Origin: Nocardiopsis gilva YIM 90087 | GTDB taxonomy: Bacteria; Actinomycetota; Actinomycetes; Streptosporangiales; Streptosporangiaceae | Length of the DNA stretch: 64,000 nt | Direction of reading: 5' to 3' | Assembly: GCF_002263495.1 (NCBI RefSeq) | Contig: NZ_CP022753.1 | Location: 248,001-312,000, forward strand | In this document: positions 51,177 to 59,861 of the stretch, one piece after another | Numbering within the stretch: the stretch's first letter is position 1 | How the letters are laid out: each line of letters opens with the position of its first letter | Position numbers and translations under genes: made by a program | The notes under the pieces: generated by a model | Databases searched by the model: none | The model's input: only the letters and a program-made list of their open reading frames with translations | Told to the model about the DNA's origin: nothing

Positions 51177-52121
51177 ATGGAGATCTTCCACCTGCGCTAC
51201 TTCATGGCGGTCGCCGATCATCTCAGCTTCTCCAAGGCGGCACGGCAGCTGCACATGGCGACATCGCCGCTGAGCCAGCGGGTGCGGGATCTCGAACACG
51301 AACTCGGCCAGCGGCTGTTCGACCGGGACTCCCACCACGTTGAGCTGACCCGGGCCGGTGCGGCACTGCTGCCGGTCGCCAAGGACGTGGTCGGCCGGTT
51401 CGACGACATCCCCTGGCGGTTGCGCCAGGAGATGCGCTCCGAGCGCAAGACCGCCTACGTGGGCGTCACGCCCGCCCTGCACCCGGGTCTGCGGGAGCGG
51501 TTGACGCGGCTCGAAGAGCGCTGCGCGGAGGAGTTCGACGTCAAGCGCTGGCCCGGGAACAGTGCGAACCTCGTGGCCGCGGTGCAACGCGGCGACCTGG
51601 CCATGGCGCTGGTCCACCTGCCCGTGCACGCCGATCGGATCGAGGTGCTGGAGCTCGTGCACGAGCCCCTGGGCGCGCTCCTTCCCTCCGCCGAATTCGG
51701 TTCGCGGAGTTCGGTGTCGCTCAGCGAACTCACCGATTACACGTATGTGTGCTCCGCCCCCGGGACACTGCCGACGTATTTCGAACAGCTCAAGGTCCGG
51801 CTCAGGGCGGCAGGGATCCGCAAAGAGGTCACCCTCAACATCGGTGACTACGCGAGCGTTCGCGAGATGGTGGCGAATGGATCGGCATTCTCGATCACCC
51901 TCCTCCGGGCGGGCAACGACGTCGCGAATGGCGAAAACGGCGGTTCCGTCGTCAGGTCGGGATACTACGGCTCCGGTCCGTGTGTCGTGGTGCCGTTCCA
52001 GGACTTCGCACCGGCGCTGCCGACCGGGCTGATCTGGCGCCGCGACAGGGCCGATCCCGAAGGCGACCTGCATCACCTGGTGCGGGAGGCGCAGGCGGTG
52101 TTCTCCGACCCCGTCGAATAG
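51177..52121 (+). CDS. LysR-family transcriptional regulator (314 aa)
   Basis: Classical LysR HTH (LRYFMAVADHLSFSKAARQLHMATSPLSQRVRDLEHELGQRLFDRD) and a substrate-binding-like effector domain. ATG 51177 lies 7 nt after TAGGCT with no ribosome-binding site (leaderless pattern). Immediately upstream of and co-directional with the CoA-transferase set, so probably its activator, as GcdR is for glutarate genes in Pseudomonas. Confidence 0.87.
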   Translation: MEIFHLRYFMAVADHLSFSKAARQLHMATSPLSQRVRDLEHELGQRLFDRDSHHVELTRAGAALLPVAKDVVGRFDDIPWRLRQEMRSERKTAYVGVTPALHPGLRERLTRLEERCAEEFDVKRWPGNSANLVAAVQRGDLAMALVHLPVHADRIEVLELVHEPLGALLPSAEFGSRSSVSLSELTDYTYVCSAPGTLPTYFEQLKVRLRAAGIRKEVTLNIGDYASVREMVANGSAFSITLLRAGNDVANGENGGSVVRSGYYGSGPCVVVPFQDFAPALPTGLIWRRDRADPEGDLHHLVREAQAVFSDPVE

Positions 52122-52305
52122 AAACCCCATTATCCCACCCCGATCCGGGTGTACCTCAAGAACCGCGTGACCGCTCTGGTCACGCCGTTTTTCTTTTATT
52201 GGTGTCACCACTGGTTTGTATTTCATCCCAGCACCGCAATAGTGTTTTTTGCGACCCCCACAAATCCCCCAGCGTGCATTCTCTTATTTCGGCACTGGAG
52301 TGGTG

Positions 52306-53547
52306 ATGGAATCCACAGAAGAATCGGCGGAGCTGCCCCCGGCCCGTGAGTCGTCGGGCCCGCTGGCCGGAGTCCGCGTTATCGACATGGCCACGGTGGT
52401 GATGGGGCCCTACGCCGCACAGATCCTCGGGGACCTCGGCGCCGACGTCATCAAGATCGAGTCGCCCAACGACACGGTCCGGAACGGCACACTGCACCGC
52501 ACGCCCGGAATGACGCCGCTGAACCTCAACGTCAACCGGAACAAGCGCAGCGTGGCCCTCAACCTGAAGGACGAGGCTGGGCGCGCCCAGGCGCTGGAGT
52601 TGATCGGCGGCGCCGACATCCTGATCACCAACATGCGCATCGGCGCCCTGCGCCGCCTCGGCATGGACTACGACAGCCTCGCCGCGGCCAACCCCCGACT
52701 GGTCTACGTCCACGCCCAGGGGTTCCGCTCCGACTCCGACCGGGCCGGGTTCGCCGCCTACGACGAGACCATCCAGGCCGCCTCCGGCCTGCTGGACCTG
52801 GCACAGCGCGCGGGCGACGTGGGCGCGCCCGTCGTCCTGCCGAGCATCTTCGCCGACAAGGTCGCCGCGCTCACCATCGTCTACAGCGCGCTGGCCGCAC
52901 TCGTCCACCAGCGCGCGGCCGGCCGAGGACAGCACGTCGAAGTGCCGATGGCCGACACGCTGCTGGCGTTCAACCTGGTCGAGCACTTGCAGGGCCGGGT
53001 CTTCGAGCCGCCGATGGGCGGCACCGGTTTCCCGCTGTCCATGAACAAGGGGCACCGGGCCCGGCCGACCAAGGACGGCCTGGCGATGATCATGCCCTAC
53101 AGCCCGCAGAACTTCCGCGACCTGTTCGCCGCGGCGGGCCGCCCCGATCTGGCCGAGGACCCGCGGGTCAACGGCAAGCTCATCGACAGCCAACGCGACG
53201 GCAAAGACCTGGTCGACCTGATGGAGTCGGTGACGCCGCACCTCACCACAGCGGAGTGGATGGAGGTGTGCGCCAAGCACAGCATCCCCGCCGGGCCCGT
53301 GCTGCGGCTGGACGAGGCGGCCGACGACCCCTACATCCAGGGCGGCCGCCTGCTGGACGTCGCCGAACACCCGAGCGAGGGCGCCTACCGCGTTGTCGGC
53401 GTGCCCATGGCGTTCTCCGCCACCCCCGCCGCCGTGCGCCGCCACGCGCCCCTGCCCGGTCAGCACACCGACGAGGTGCTCACCGAGCTCGCCGACAGCG
53501 GGAGCGCCCTCGCGGACGACACCGCCACGGAAGGAGACCGCCGATGA
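52306..53547 (+). CDS. Class III CoA-transferase (CaiB/BaiF family, 413 aa)
   Basis: Transfers CoA between carboxylic acids. GPLAGVRVIDMATVVMGPYAAQILGDLGADVIKIE is the hallmark N-terminus, catalytic aspartate region FAAYDETIQAASGL, and GRGQHVEVPMADTLLAF follows. With a glutaryl-CoA dehydrogenase-like gene in the same set, glutarate (or a similar dicarboxylate) is the favoured acceptor. ATG 52306 after GGAG. Overlaps the hydratase start by 4 bp. Confidence 0.88.
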   Translation: MESTEESAELPPARESSGPLAGVRVIDMATVVMGPYAAQILGDLGADVIKIESPNDTVRNGTLHRTPGMTPLNLNVNRNKRSVALNLKDEAGRAQALELIGGADILITNMRIGALRRLGMDYDSLAAANPRLVYVHAQGFRSDSDRAGFAAYDETIQAASGLLDLAQRAGDVGAPVVLPSIFADKVAALTIVYSALAALVHQRAAGRGQHVEVPMADTLLAFNLVEHLQGRVFEPPMGGTGFPLSMNKGHRARPTKDGLAMIMPYSPQNFRDLFAAAGRPDLAEDPRVNGKLIDSQRDGKDLVDLMESVTPHLTTAEWMEVCAKHSIPAGPVLRLDEAADDPYIQGGRLLDVAEHPSEGAYRVVGVPMAFSATPAAVRRHAPLPGQHTDEVLTELADSGSALADDTATEGDRR

Positions 53548-54329
53548 GCGCGACCACCGATGCCGCGACGCCCGTTGTCCGGACCGAGAGTGCCGACGGC
53601 GTGCTCGTCATCACGATCGATCGGCCAGAGGCCCGCAACGCGGTGAACGCGGCCGTCGCCACGGGCATCGCCGCCGCCGTCGACCGGCTGGAGAACGAGC
53701 CGGAGCTGCGCGTGGGCGTGCTCACCGGCGCGGGCGGCACCTTCTGCGCGGGCATGGACCTCAAGGCCGCCGCGCGCGGCGAACAGGTGAACGTCCCCGG
53801 CAAGGGCTTCGCCGGGCTCACCGAGGCCCGAACGGCGAAACCGCTCATCGCCGCCGTCGAGGGGTACGCCATGGGCGGCGGGTTCGAGCTGGCCCTCGCG
53901 TGCGACCTGGTGGTCGCGGCCGACGGCGCCCGCTTCGCTCTCCCCGAGGTCAAGCGAGGCCTGATCGCCGGTGGCGGCGGGGTGGTGCGGCTGCCCAAGC
54001 GCATCCCCCACCACCTGGCGATGGAACTGCTGCTGACCGGCCAGACCGTCACCGCCGAACGCGCCCGCGACCTCGGCATCGTCAGCCGCGTTGCCTCCGA
54101 CGGCGACGCTCTGGCGGCCGCGCGGAACCTCGCCGAGGAGATCACCCGCAACGCGCCGCTGGCCCTGGCGGCGGTGAAGAAGGTCGTCCGGCTCTCCGAC
54201 GGGGCGACGGAGGCCGACGCGTTCGCCGCACAGGCCACCGAGGTGGGAGCGCTGCTCCGCTCGGCCGACTTCTCCGAGGGGGTACGCGCCTTCGCCGAGA
54301 AGCGCACCCCGGAATGGACCGGACAGTGA
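53544..54329 (+). CDS. Enoyl-CoA hydratase/isomerase (261 aa)
   Basis: Crotonase fold: VLVITIDRPEARNAVN, oxyanion segment TFCAGMDLKAAARGE and GYAMGGGFELALACDLVVAA with the ALPEVKRGLIAGGGG region; the glutamate of the second catalytic position is in PEVKRG. Expected to hydrate crotonyl-CoA or a similar substrate. Translationally coupled to the genes on both sides (ATGA and GTGA overlaps). Confidence 0.88.
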   Translation: MSATTDAATPVVRTESADGVLVITIDRPEARNAVNAAVATGIAAAVDRLENEPELRVGVLTGAGGTFCAGMDLKAAARGEQVNVPGKGFAGLTEARTAKPLIAAVEGYAMGGGFELALACDLVVAADGARFALPEVKRGLIAGGGGVVRLPKRIPHHLAMELLLTGQTVTAERARDLGIVSRVASDGDALAAARNLAEEITRNAPLALAAVKKVVRLSDGATEADAFAAQATEVGALLRSADFSEGVRAFAEKRTPEWTGQ

Positions 54330-55098
54330 ACCGCGAACAGATTCTGCGGAGCGTCAGCACGCCGCTCACGGCTCCCGCCTACGCACCCGCCGCGGCCAGG
54401 TTCACCAACCGCGAGTACCTCAACATCGTGTACCGCACGGACCCCGAGGCGCTGCGCGCCGTGGTACCCGAGCCGCTGCGCATCACCGAGCCGCTGGTGC
54501 GGTTCGAGGTGATGAAGATGGGCGACGTCACCGCCTACGGCCCCTACGTCGAGGCGGGACAGGCGATCCCCGTGCGCTTCGGCGACGAGCAGGGCGAGTA
54601 CCTGCACGCGATGTACCTGGACAACTTCCCGGCCACCGCCGCGGGGCGGGAGGTGAGCGCCTACCCGAAGGCCATGGGCACACCCGCCCTGTACGCCGAC
54701 CACGCCGCGCTGGTGGGCACGCTCGACTACGGCAGCCTGCGGGTGGCCACGGCGACGATGGGCTACAAGCACCACCCGCTCGACCCGGCCCTCGCCCACG
54801 AGCAGGTCGCCGTCCCCACCTACATGCTCAAGATCGTCCCGGGCTACGACGGCGCACCGCGCGTCTGCGAGCTCGTCCGCACGCAGATCACCGACCTCGT
54901 GGTCACCGAGGCCTACACCGGCCCCGCCCGGCTGCAGCTCTTCGAGCATGTCCTGGCCCCGCTGGCGGACCTTCCGGTACGCGAGATCGTCTCCGCCAGC
55001 CACATCATCACCGACCTCACGCTGTCCCAGGCCGTTCCGTCCACGACTACCTGGCCGAACGTCCTGAAACCGCCAAGGAGGACGCGTCATGCCGATAA
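54326..55098 (+). pseudogene. Acetoacetate decarboxylase-family protein, 3' end frameshifted
   Basis: Acetoacetate decarboxylase fold: RFTNREYLNIVYRTDPEALRAVVPEPL, YLDNFPATAAGREVSAYPKAMGTP with the region of the Schiff-base lysine, and YMLKIVPGYDGAPRVCELVR. Coding is intact to about 55036, then one base missing from a C run (GTTCCGTCC for GTTCCCGTCC) moves the natural ending VHDYLAERPETAKEDASCR into another frame; restoring it gives a normal stop at 55098 overlapping the next start. Probably a functional gene with a sequence error. Confidence 0.75.
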
Positions 55099-56108
55099 CC
55101 CAGAACTCCCACCGCGACCTCCGGGTGCGGGCCGCACCACCAGTACCGGTCCCGACAGCGGACACCCGGCGCACCCCGCGCACAGCGGACCGTGGCAGTC
55201 GTCGGGCCGGCACCATCGGGCTGTCGTGGGCCGCGCTGTTCGCCGCCAACGGCATCGCGGTGGTCGTAACCGACCCCGCGCGGACCTCGACCAGGCCCTC
55301 GCCGAAGCGCTGCCGGGCTCGCCGACGGACTGCCCGGAAGCGACGTCGAGGAGCTGCGCGGCCGCATCCGCACCACGCACGACCTGGCGGAGGCGGTCGC
55401 CGAGGCCGACCTCGTCCAGGAGAACGGTCCGGAAGACGTCGGCTTCAAACGGGACTGTTCGCCGAGATCGCCCGCCAGGCCCCGCGAAGGCCGTGCTGGC
55501 CACGTCCAGCTCCGGCATCGTCGCATCCGACATCGCCGCGGAGCTGCCCGACGACGACGCCGCGCGGATGCTGGTCGCGCACCCCTTCAATCCGCCGCAC
55601 ACGGTCCCGCTCGTGGAGATCGTGCCGGGGGAACGCACCGCGGAGGAGACCGTCGCGGCGGCCACCGCCTTCTACCGGTCGCTGGGCAAGACCCCGGTGC
55701 GGCTGCGCACGGAGATCCCGGGTTCGCGGCCAACCGACTCCAGAGCGCCGTGCTCCAGGAGGCGATCCACCTGGTGCTCAGCGGGTCGTCGACGCCGCCG
55801 AGCTCGACACCGTGATGAAGGCGTCGCTGGGCGGCCGGTACGCGACCATCGGCCCCTTCGAGAGCTTCCACCTCGGCGGCGGGCCCGGCGGTATCCGGCA
55901 CATGATGGAGCACCTCGGGCCGGGCCTCGCGCGGGGCTGGCAGAACCTGGGCCACCCCGAACTGGACGGCGCCGCCGTTGACACGCTCATCAGCCAGATC
56001 GAGGCCGCCTACGGACACGGCCCCGACGCCTACCGCGAGCGCGCGGCACTGCGCGACCGCAAGCAGCTCGCCGTCAACGACGCGCTGCGTGAGGCCGAGC
56101 GGACCTGA
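55089..56108 (+). pseudogene. 3-hydroxyacyl-CoA dehydrogenase-like, multiply frameshifted
   Basis: Pieces of one protein occur in all three frames: VAVVG, AGTIGLSWAALFAANGIAVVV, DLDQALAEALPG, DLAEAVAEADLVQENGPEDV, GLFAEIARQAP, AVLATSSSGIVASDIAAEL, HPFNPPHTVPLVEIVPG and a long intact C-terminus from VVDAAELDTVM. Seven breaks each equal one lost base in a short G or C run. The Rossmann NAD site and HPFNPP are those of 3-hydroxyacyl-CoA/L-carnitine-type dehydrogenases. ATG 55089 follows AAGGAGG; the first 40 residues are not resolved. Confidence 0.72.
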
Positions 56109-56206
56109 CGCGGCCTGACGCCGCTCCGGAAGGGCGGGGCCGGGGCCGCCCGCCTCCCCCTCCACCCACCACTGCCACCTGCGTTCCCTCTGTAAGGAGT
56201 ACCGCC

Positions 56207-57391
56207 ATGCCCAAACCCGCCAACCCGGCATCCGACTTCTTCGGCTTCGCCGACCTGCTCAGCGACGCCGAACGGGCCGAGCTCGCCGCCATCCGCGACT
56301 ACCTGGAGAGCGAGATCAAGCCGCTCGCCAACACCGCCTGGGACCGGGCCGAGTTCCCCTTCGAGGCGATCGAGAAGTTCGCCAAGCTCGGACTGGCCGG
56401 GTACGCCTACCCCGAGTACGGCGACGGCCGCCCGCGGGGCGAGCTGTTCTCCGGCTTCCTCTCCATGGAGCTCAACCGGGTCGACCCGTCGCTGGCGGTC
56501 TTCTCCGGCGTCCACACCGGCCTGGCGATGGGCAGCATCTACGGGGGCGGCAGCCAGGAGCAGCGCGACCGGTGGCTGCCGGACATGGCCGCCATGAAGA
56601 AGATCGGCGCCTTCGCGCTGACCGAGCCGGAGGGCGGATCCGACGTCGCCGGAGGCATGCGCACCACCGCCCGGCGCGACGGCGACACCTGGATCCTCAA
56701 CGGCGCCAAGCGGTGGATCGGCAACGGCACCTTCGCCGACCTCGTCGTGGTCTGGGCGCGCGATACGGCGGACAACAGCGTCAAGGGGTTCGTCGTGCCC
56801 AAGGGCGCTCCGGGCTTCACCGCAACGAAGATCGAGGGCAAGATCGCGCTGCGCACCGTGCAGAACGCCGACATCGTGCTCGACGAGGTGCGGGTGCCCG
56901 AGGCCGACCGTCTGCAGGGCATCAACACGTTCCGCGACACCGCCGCCGTTCTGGCCCGTACCCGCGGCGGCGTGGCCTGGCAGGCGCTGGGAGTGGCGGT
57001 GCGCGCCTACGAGCTGGCCCGCGAGTACGCCGTCAACCGTGTGCAGTTCGGCCGCCCCATCGGCGGCTTCCAGATGATCCAGGACCTGCTCGTCAAGATG
57101 CTCGGCAACATCACCGCCATGTTCGGCATGGTGGTGCGCCTCAACCAGCTCGTCGCGGCGGGCGAGGGCAGTGCCGAGCAGGCCGCCCTGGCCAAGGCGT
57201 TCACCACCACGCGGATGCGCGAGTGCGTCGCGTGGGCCCGGGAGCTGTTCGGCGGAAACGGCATCGTCCTCGACTACGAGATCGCCAAGTTCTTCGCCGA
57301 CGCCGAGGCCGTCTATTCGTTCGAGGGGTCGCGCGAGATGAACACACTGATCGTCGGCAAGGCCATCACCGGACACAGCGCGTTCGTGTAG
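56207..57391 (+). CDS. Acyl-CoA dehydrogenase, glutaryl-CoA dehydrogenase-like (394 aa)
   Basis: FAD enzyme with FALTEPEGGSDVAGGMRTTARRDGDTWILNGAKRWIGNG (FAD/substrate loop), RVQFGRPIGGFQMIQDLL, and the catalytic-glutamate region VYSFEGSREMNTLIVGKAITG, which has the spacing of glutaryl-CoA dehydrogenase (YEG...NALILGRAITG). Such enzymes oxidise and decarboxylate glutaryl-CoA to crotonyl-CoA. Starts 98 bp after the dehydrogenase with TAAGGAGT upstream; last gene of the set, followed by a strong terminator. Confidence 0.88.
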   Translation: MPKPANPASDFFGFADLLSDAERAELAAIRDYLESEIKPLANTAWDRAEFPFEAIEKFAKLGLAGYAYPEYGDGRPRGELFSGFLSMELNRVDPSLAVFSGVHTGLAMGSIYGGGSQEQRDRWLPDMAAMKKIGAFALTEPEGGSDVAGGMRTTARRDGDTWILNGAKRWIGNGTFADLVVVWARDTADNSVKGFVVPKGAPGFTATKIEGKIALRTVQNADIVLDEVRVPEADRLQGINTFRDTAAVLARTRGGVAWQALGVAVRAYELAREYAVNRVQFGRPIGGFQMIQDLLVKMLGNITAMFGMVVRLNQLVAAGEGSAEQAALAKAFTTTRMRECVAWARELFGGNGIVLDYEIAKFFADAEAVYSFEGSREMNTLIVGKAITGHSAFV

Positions 57392-57420
57392 ACGACGCGC
57401 ACGAGGCGCAGGCCGAAACG

Positions 57421-57460
57421 CGGCAGGGCCCGAACCACCCGGGTGGTTCGGGCCCTGCCG
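57421..57460. terminator. Terminator: 40-bp perfect palindrome
   Basis: 20-bp arms CGGCAGGGCCCGAACCACCC and exact complement with no spacer, then TTCTCT; 29 bp after the acyl-CoA dehydrogenase stop. Confidence 0.75.
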
Positions 57461-57523
57461 TTCTCTGGTCTCACGGGGTCTGAGTCGTGTCCGAGAAGGG
57501 GCCGACACCACTACGGAAGCCCA

Positions 57524-57799
57524 TCACTGATCGCTCCCAGGCCGCAACACGCTGTAGACCACGACGAATGCACCACCAGCAACCATCGCGCCCTGGGCCA
57601 CGGCGTGGGCGGGGGGATCACCCCCCGCCCACCACAGCAGCCCTATCGCCGCCCCCGCCAGGCACGCGCTGAGAAATGCGAAATAGAGACGCGCTTCGAT
57701 CGCGCCACGATCGGCTGATGCCCTCTGCGGACGCACAGAGCTCCACCGGTGCTGCTTGGTGCGCTCAATCCAGCATCCAGAACAGATATTCCGAAACAT
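57524..57799 (-). CDS. Small two-helix membrane protein (up to 91 aa)
   Basis: Two hydrophobic segments (LYFAFLSACLAGAAIGLLWWAGG; AMVAGGAFVVVYSVL) separated by a short polar turn. No family recognised; the exact start is unclear because the first 30 residues are basic and cysteine-containing. Similar in layout to the small membrane protein at 61462-61689. Confidence 0.5.
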   Translation of the reverse strand: MFRNICSGCWIERTKQHRWSSVRPQRASADRGAIEARLYFAFLSACLAGAAIGLLWWAGGDPPAHAVAQGAMVAGGAFVVVYSVLRPGSDQ

Positions 57800-58363
57800 G
57801 AAAACATCCCTTCATTGGAAGAAAAGCAGACTGCCCGCCGTCGACGACTGGACCACCGAGAGGAGGCCCGTTTTCCCACCCCGAGAAGGAATAACGAACA
57901 AAACCGGTCGGTAACCAGCGAGGTCCGGAAATCCCACACACTCCCGCGGATATTCCGCATGTTTTTGGGAGGCTTGCTGGCCGCCTTCGATCGTGCAGCC
58001 CAACGGAACAGAGCTTGAGCCGCCACACCAGCCGGGGTTACCGGCGAGTCGCAACGGGTCCCAGGTCGGGGTCGACGTCGGTAACGACCAGACCGGACCG
58101 CACAGCGGTTAGACGCACACAGCCATCCGCCGACGTGTCATCACCGCAGCCACTGTCGATCACATTTGTCGCCTACATCCGATCTTGTCCAAGATTCGAC
58201 GGCGACTGGCCGCGCGACCACTAATCTAGGGGCGCCTACTCACCTACGAGTACAGAAATGGCGCATTGAACCGCATCTGGTTTTAATTAGATGAAGATAG
58301 AAGAAATAGGATGGGTCGGGCCCGACTCACATGGATGGATTTGGATAGACGGAGGAGACACCT
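57800..58363. other. 564-bp region without a supported gene
   Basis: Lower G/C in places, particularly 58255-58330, which probably carries the promoter of the 319-aa gene. Short ORFs in several frames lack coding character. Confidence 0.4.
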
Positions 58364-59323
58364 GTGGGACCTTGGAAGCTGCCTGACCTGCCGGAAGGCC
58401 CTCACAAGGACCTCAACCGCGCCCTGCACGCCCTGCGGGCGGAGGCGGGCTACCCCGTAGTCGCAACCATCGAGGAGGCGGTATCCGCCCTGCCGGTGGT
58501 CGAGCGCTTCAAGGACTGCCCGCCCAAGATCAGCGCCTCGACGATCCATAACGCCTTCGCCAGCGCCAAGTTGCCGTCCTATGGGCGTCTCGTGCAGATC
58601 GTGCGAGCCCTGGGACTCGCCGCCGAGCGGCTGAAGGGCACCCCCGACGCGGCGGCGGCTGCCGACGACCGGGTTCCGGAGTTCACCCGATTGTTGGAGT
58701 CCGCCATGACGGGCGAACACCAGCCGAGATGGGCACTACCTGCGGGCGACGCCCTACATCAGATGTACATGATCAGCGAGCGGGCAAAGCGCGAAGAGCA
58801 GGCGATCTGGGAAGAGGGACGTGTCCAATGGGAGAACTTGGCCGGCAGGGCCCGACGCCAAGCGCTGATAACCCTGTTGGCCGTGTATGACGAGGCCCAC
58901 GACGAGCTGACGCAGACGCTCCAGCGGATACGTGCGCGGCGCCAGCAGCTGCACTCCGAATTCGCAGGAACGGGGACAGTGCCCGCAGCGCAGACACCCC
59001 TCACCAAGCAGATCCACGAGAACCGGGGCTATGACGACCACCAGACCGCGGCCACCAGCCGCTCCATGGAGGACTACCTGTGCCAACCTGACGCCATGAC
59101 GCCGTTTCCCAGCCTCGCCCCCCACTTCCCCATCCACACCCTCGCGGAAGAACTTGCCGCCGCGGACGAACCAACCGTCCCCATGGCGTCAATGAGGCGG
59201 CATCAGCGCAAGGGTTGGTTCGACGAAGACGCGCCTGAGCCGGTGGTCCCCCGCCGTGGTAGACGGTTGAATGTCGTTGGACGTGTTATTGGTCGCCTGT
59301 CGGCGTATTCCAGGATGCCCTAG
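58364..59323 (+). CDS. HTH/coiled-coil orphan protein (319 aa)
   Basis: The N-terminal about 95 residues look like the short HTH module found at the front of actinobacterial signalling or effector proteins (ISASTIHNAFASAKLPSYGRLVQIVRALGL). Residues about 130-210 are strongly helical and charged (coiled coil: LITLLAVYDEAHDELTQTLQRIRARRQQL). The C-terminus is basic (PRRGRRLNVVGRVIGRL). GTG 58364 follows GGAGGAG. No catalytic domain recognised. Own strong terminator follows. Confidence 0.6.
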   Translation: MGPWKLPDLPEGPHKDLNRALHALRAEAGYPVVATIEEAVSALPVVERFKDCPPKISASTIHNAFASAKLPSYGRLVQIVRALGLAAERLKGTPDAAAAADDRVPEFTRLLESAMTGEHQPRWALPAGDALHQMYMISERAKREEQAIWEEGRVQWENLAGRARRQALITLLAVYDEAHDELTQTLQRIRARRQQLHSEFAGTGTVPAAQTPLTKQIHENRGYDDHQTAATSRSMEDYLCQPDAMTPFPSLAPHFPIHTLAEELAAADEPTVPMASMRRHQRKGWFDEDAPEPVVPRRGRRLNVVGRVIGRLSAYSRMP

Positions 59324-59363
59324 CTGCTGGGTCTTTCGGGAGTACCCCCGAAAGACCCAGCAG
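59324..59363 (+). terminator. Terminator after the HTH/coiled-coil gene
   Basis: CTGCTGGGTCTTTCGGG and complement, 17-bp perfect stem, 5-6 nt loop, directly at the stop codon. Confidence 0.75.
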
Positions 59364-59365
59364 AG

Positions 59366-59584
59366 TTGAGGTGGGTGCGGCGGGCCACCCCCACCAGCAC
59401 CGGGCTTTCGCGGAGCCATCGCGGCGACCGGACCGTGATCGGCTACGGGATGGCTGCTCCAGTGCTGCCCCGACTCCGGGGCGCCGGGATCAAGGTCATC
59501 GCCGTCGAGGGCGACGAGTCGGTCAAGGGCCGCGCCCGGCCGGTCGACACGAGGGGGCCGGTGGAGGAAGGTGGTGCCGCCTGA
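59366..59584 (+). pseudogene. Possible Rossmann-fold gene fragment (72 codons)
   Basis: RTVIGYGMAAPVLPRLRGAGIKVIAVEGDE resembles a strand-helix-strand of a nucleotide-binding fold (for example a TrkA-N type domain), but the glycine pattern is incomplete and the surrounding residues do not match. Probably debris. Confidence 0.3.
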
Positions 59585-59861
59585 CCGGAGGAGGCGATCA
59601 GGCGACCGTGAGGAAGGCGGATGGGGCTGCCAGTCGGCGAATTCAGAGGCTCAGAAGGACCTCGCAGCGATGGTCGGTGCTGCTCACACGGCCGTTGGCA
59701 AGACGTCGACCTCGCCGAACGGGCAATTCATGTCGTCATGTCAGCGGCCTCCACCCGCCAGACGGCGGACTGATTCCCTCCGACGGCGGGCTGACGCGGG
59801 CACGGCGGGTCGGCGACGATCACGTTCCCTACAGTCGGATGCGGACGCCTAAGGAGAACAC
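59585..59861. other. Intergenic region upstream of the esterase
   Basis: No gene supported. AAGGAGA a few bases before 59862 is the esterase ribosome-binding site. Confidence 0.4.
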
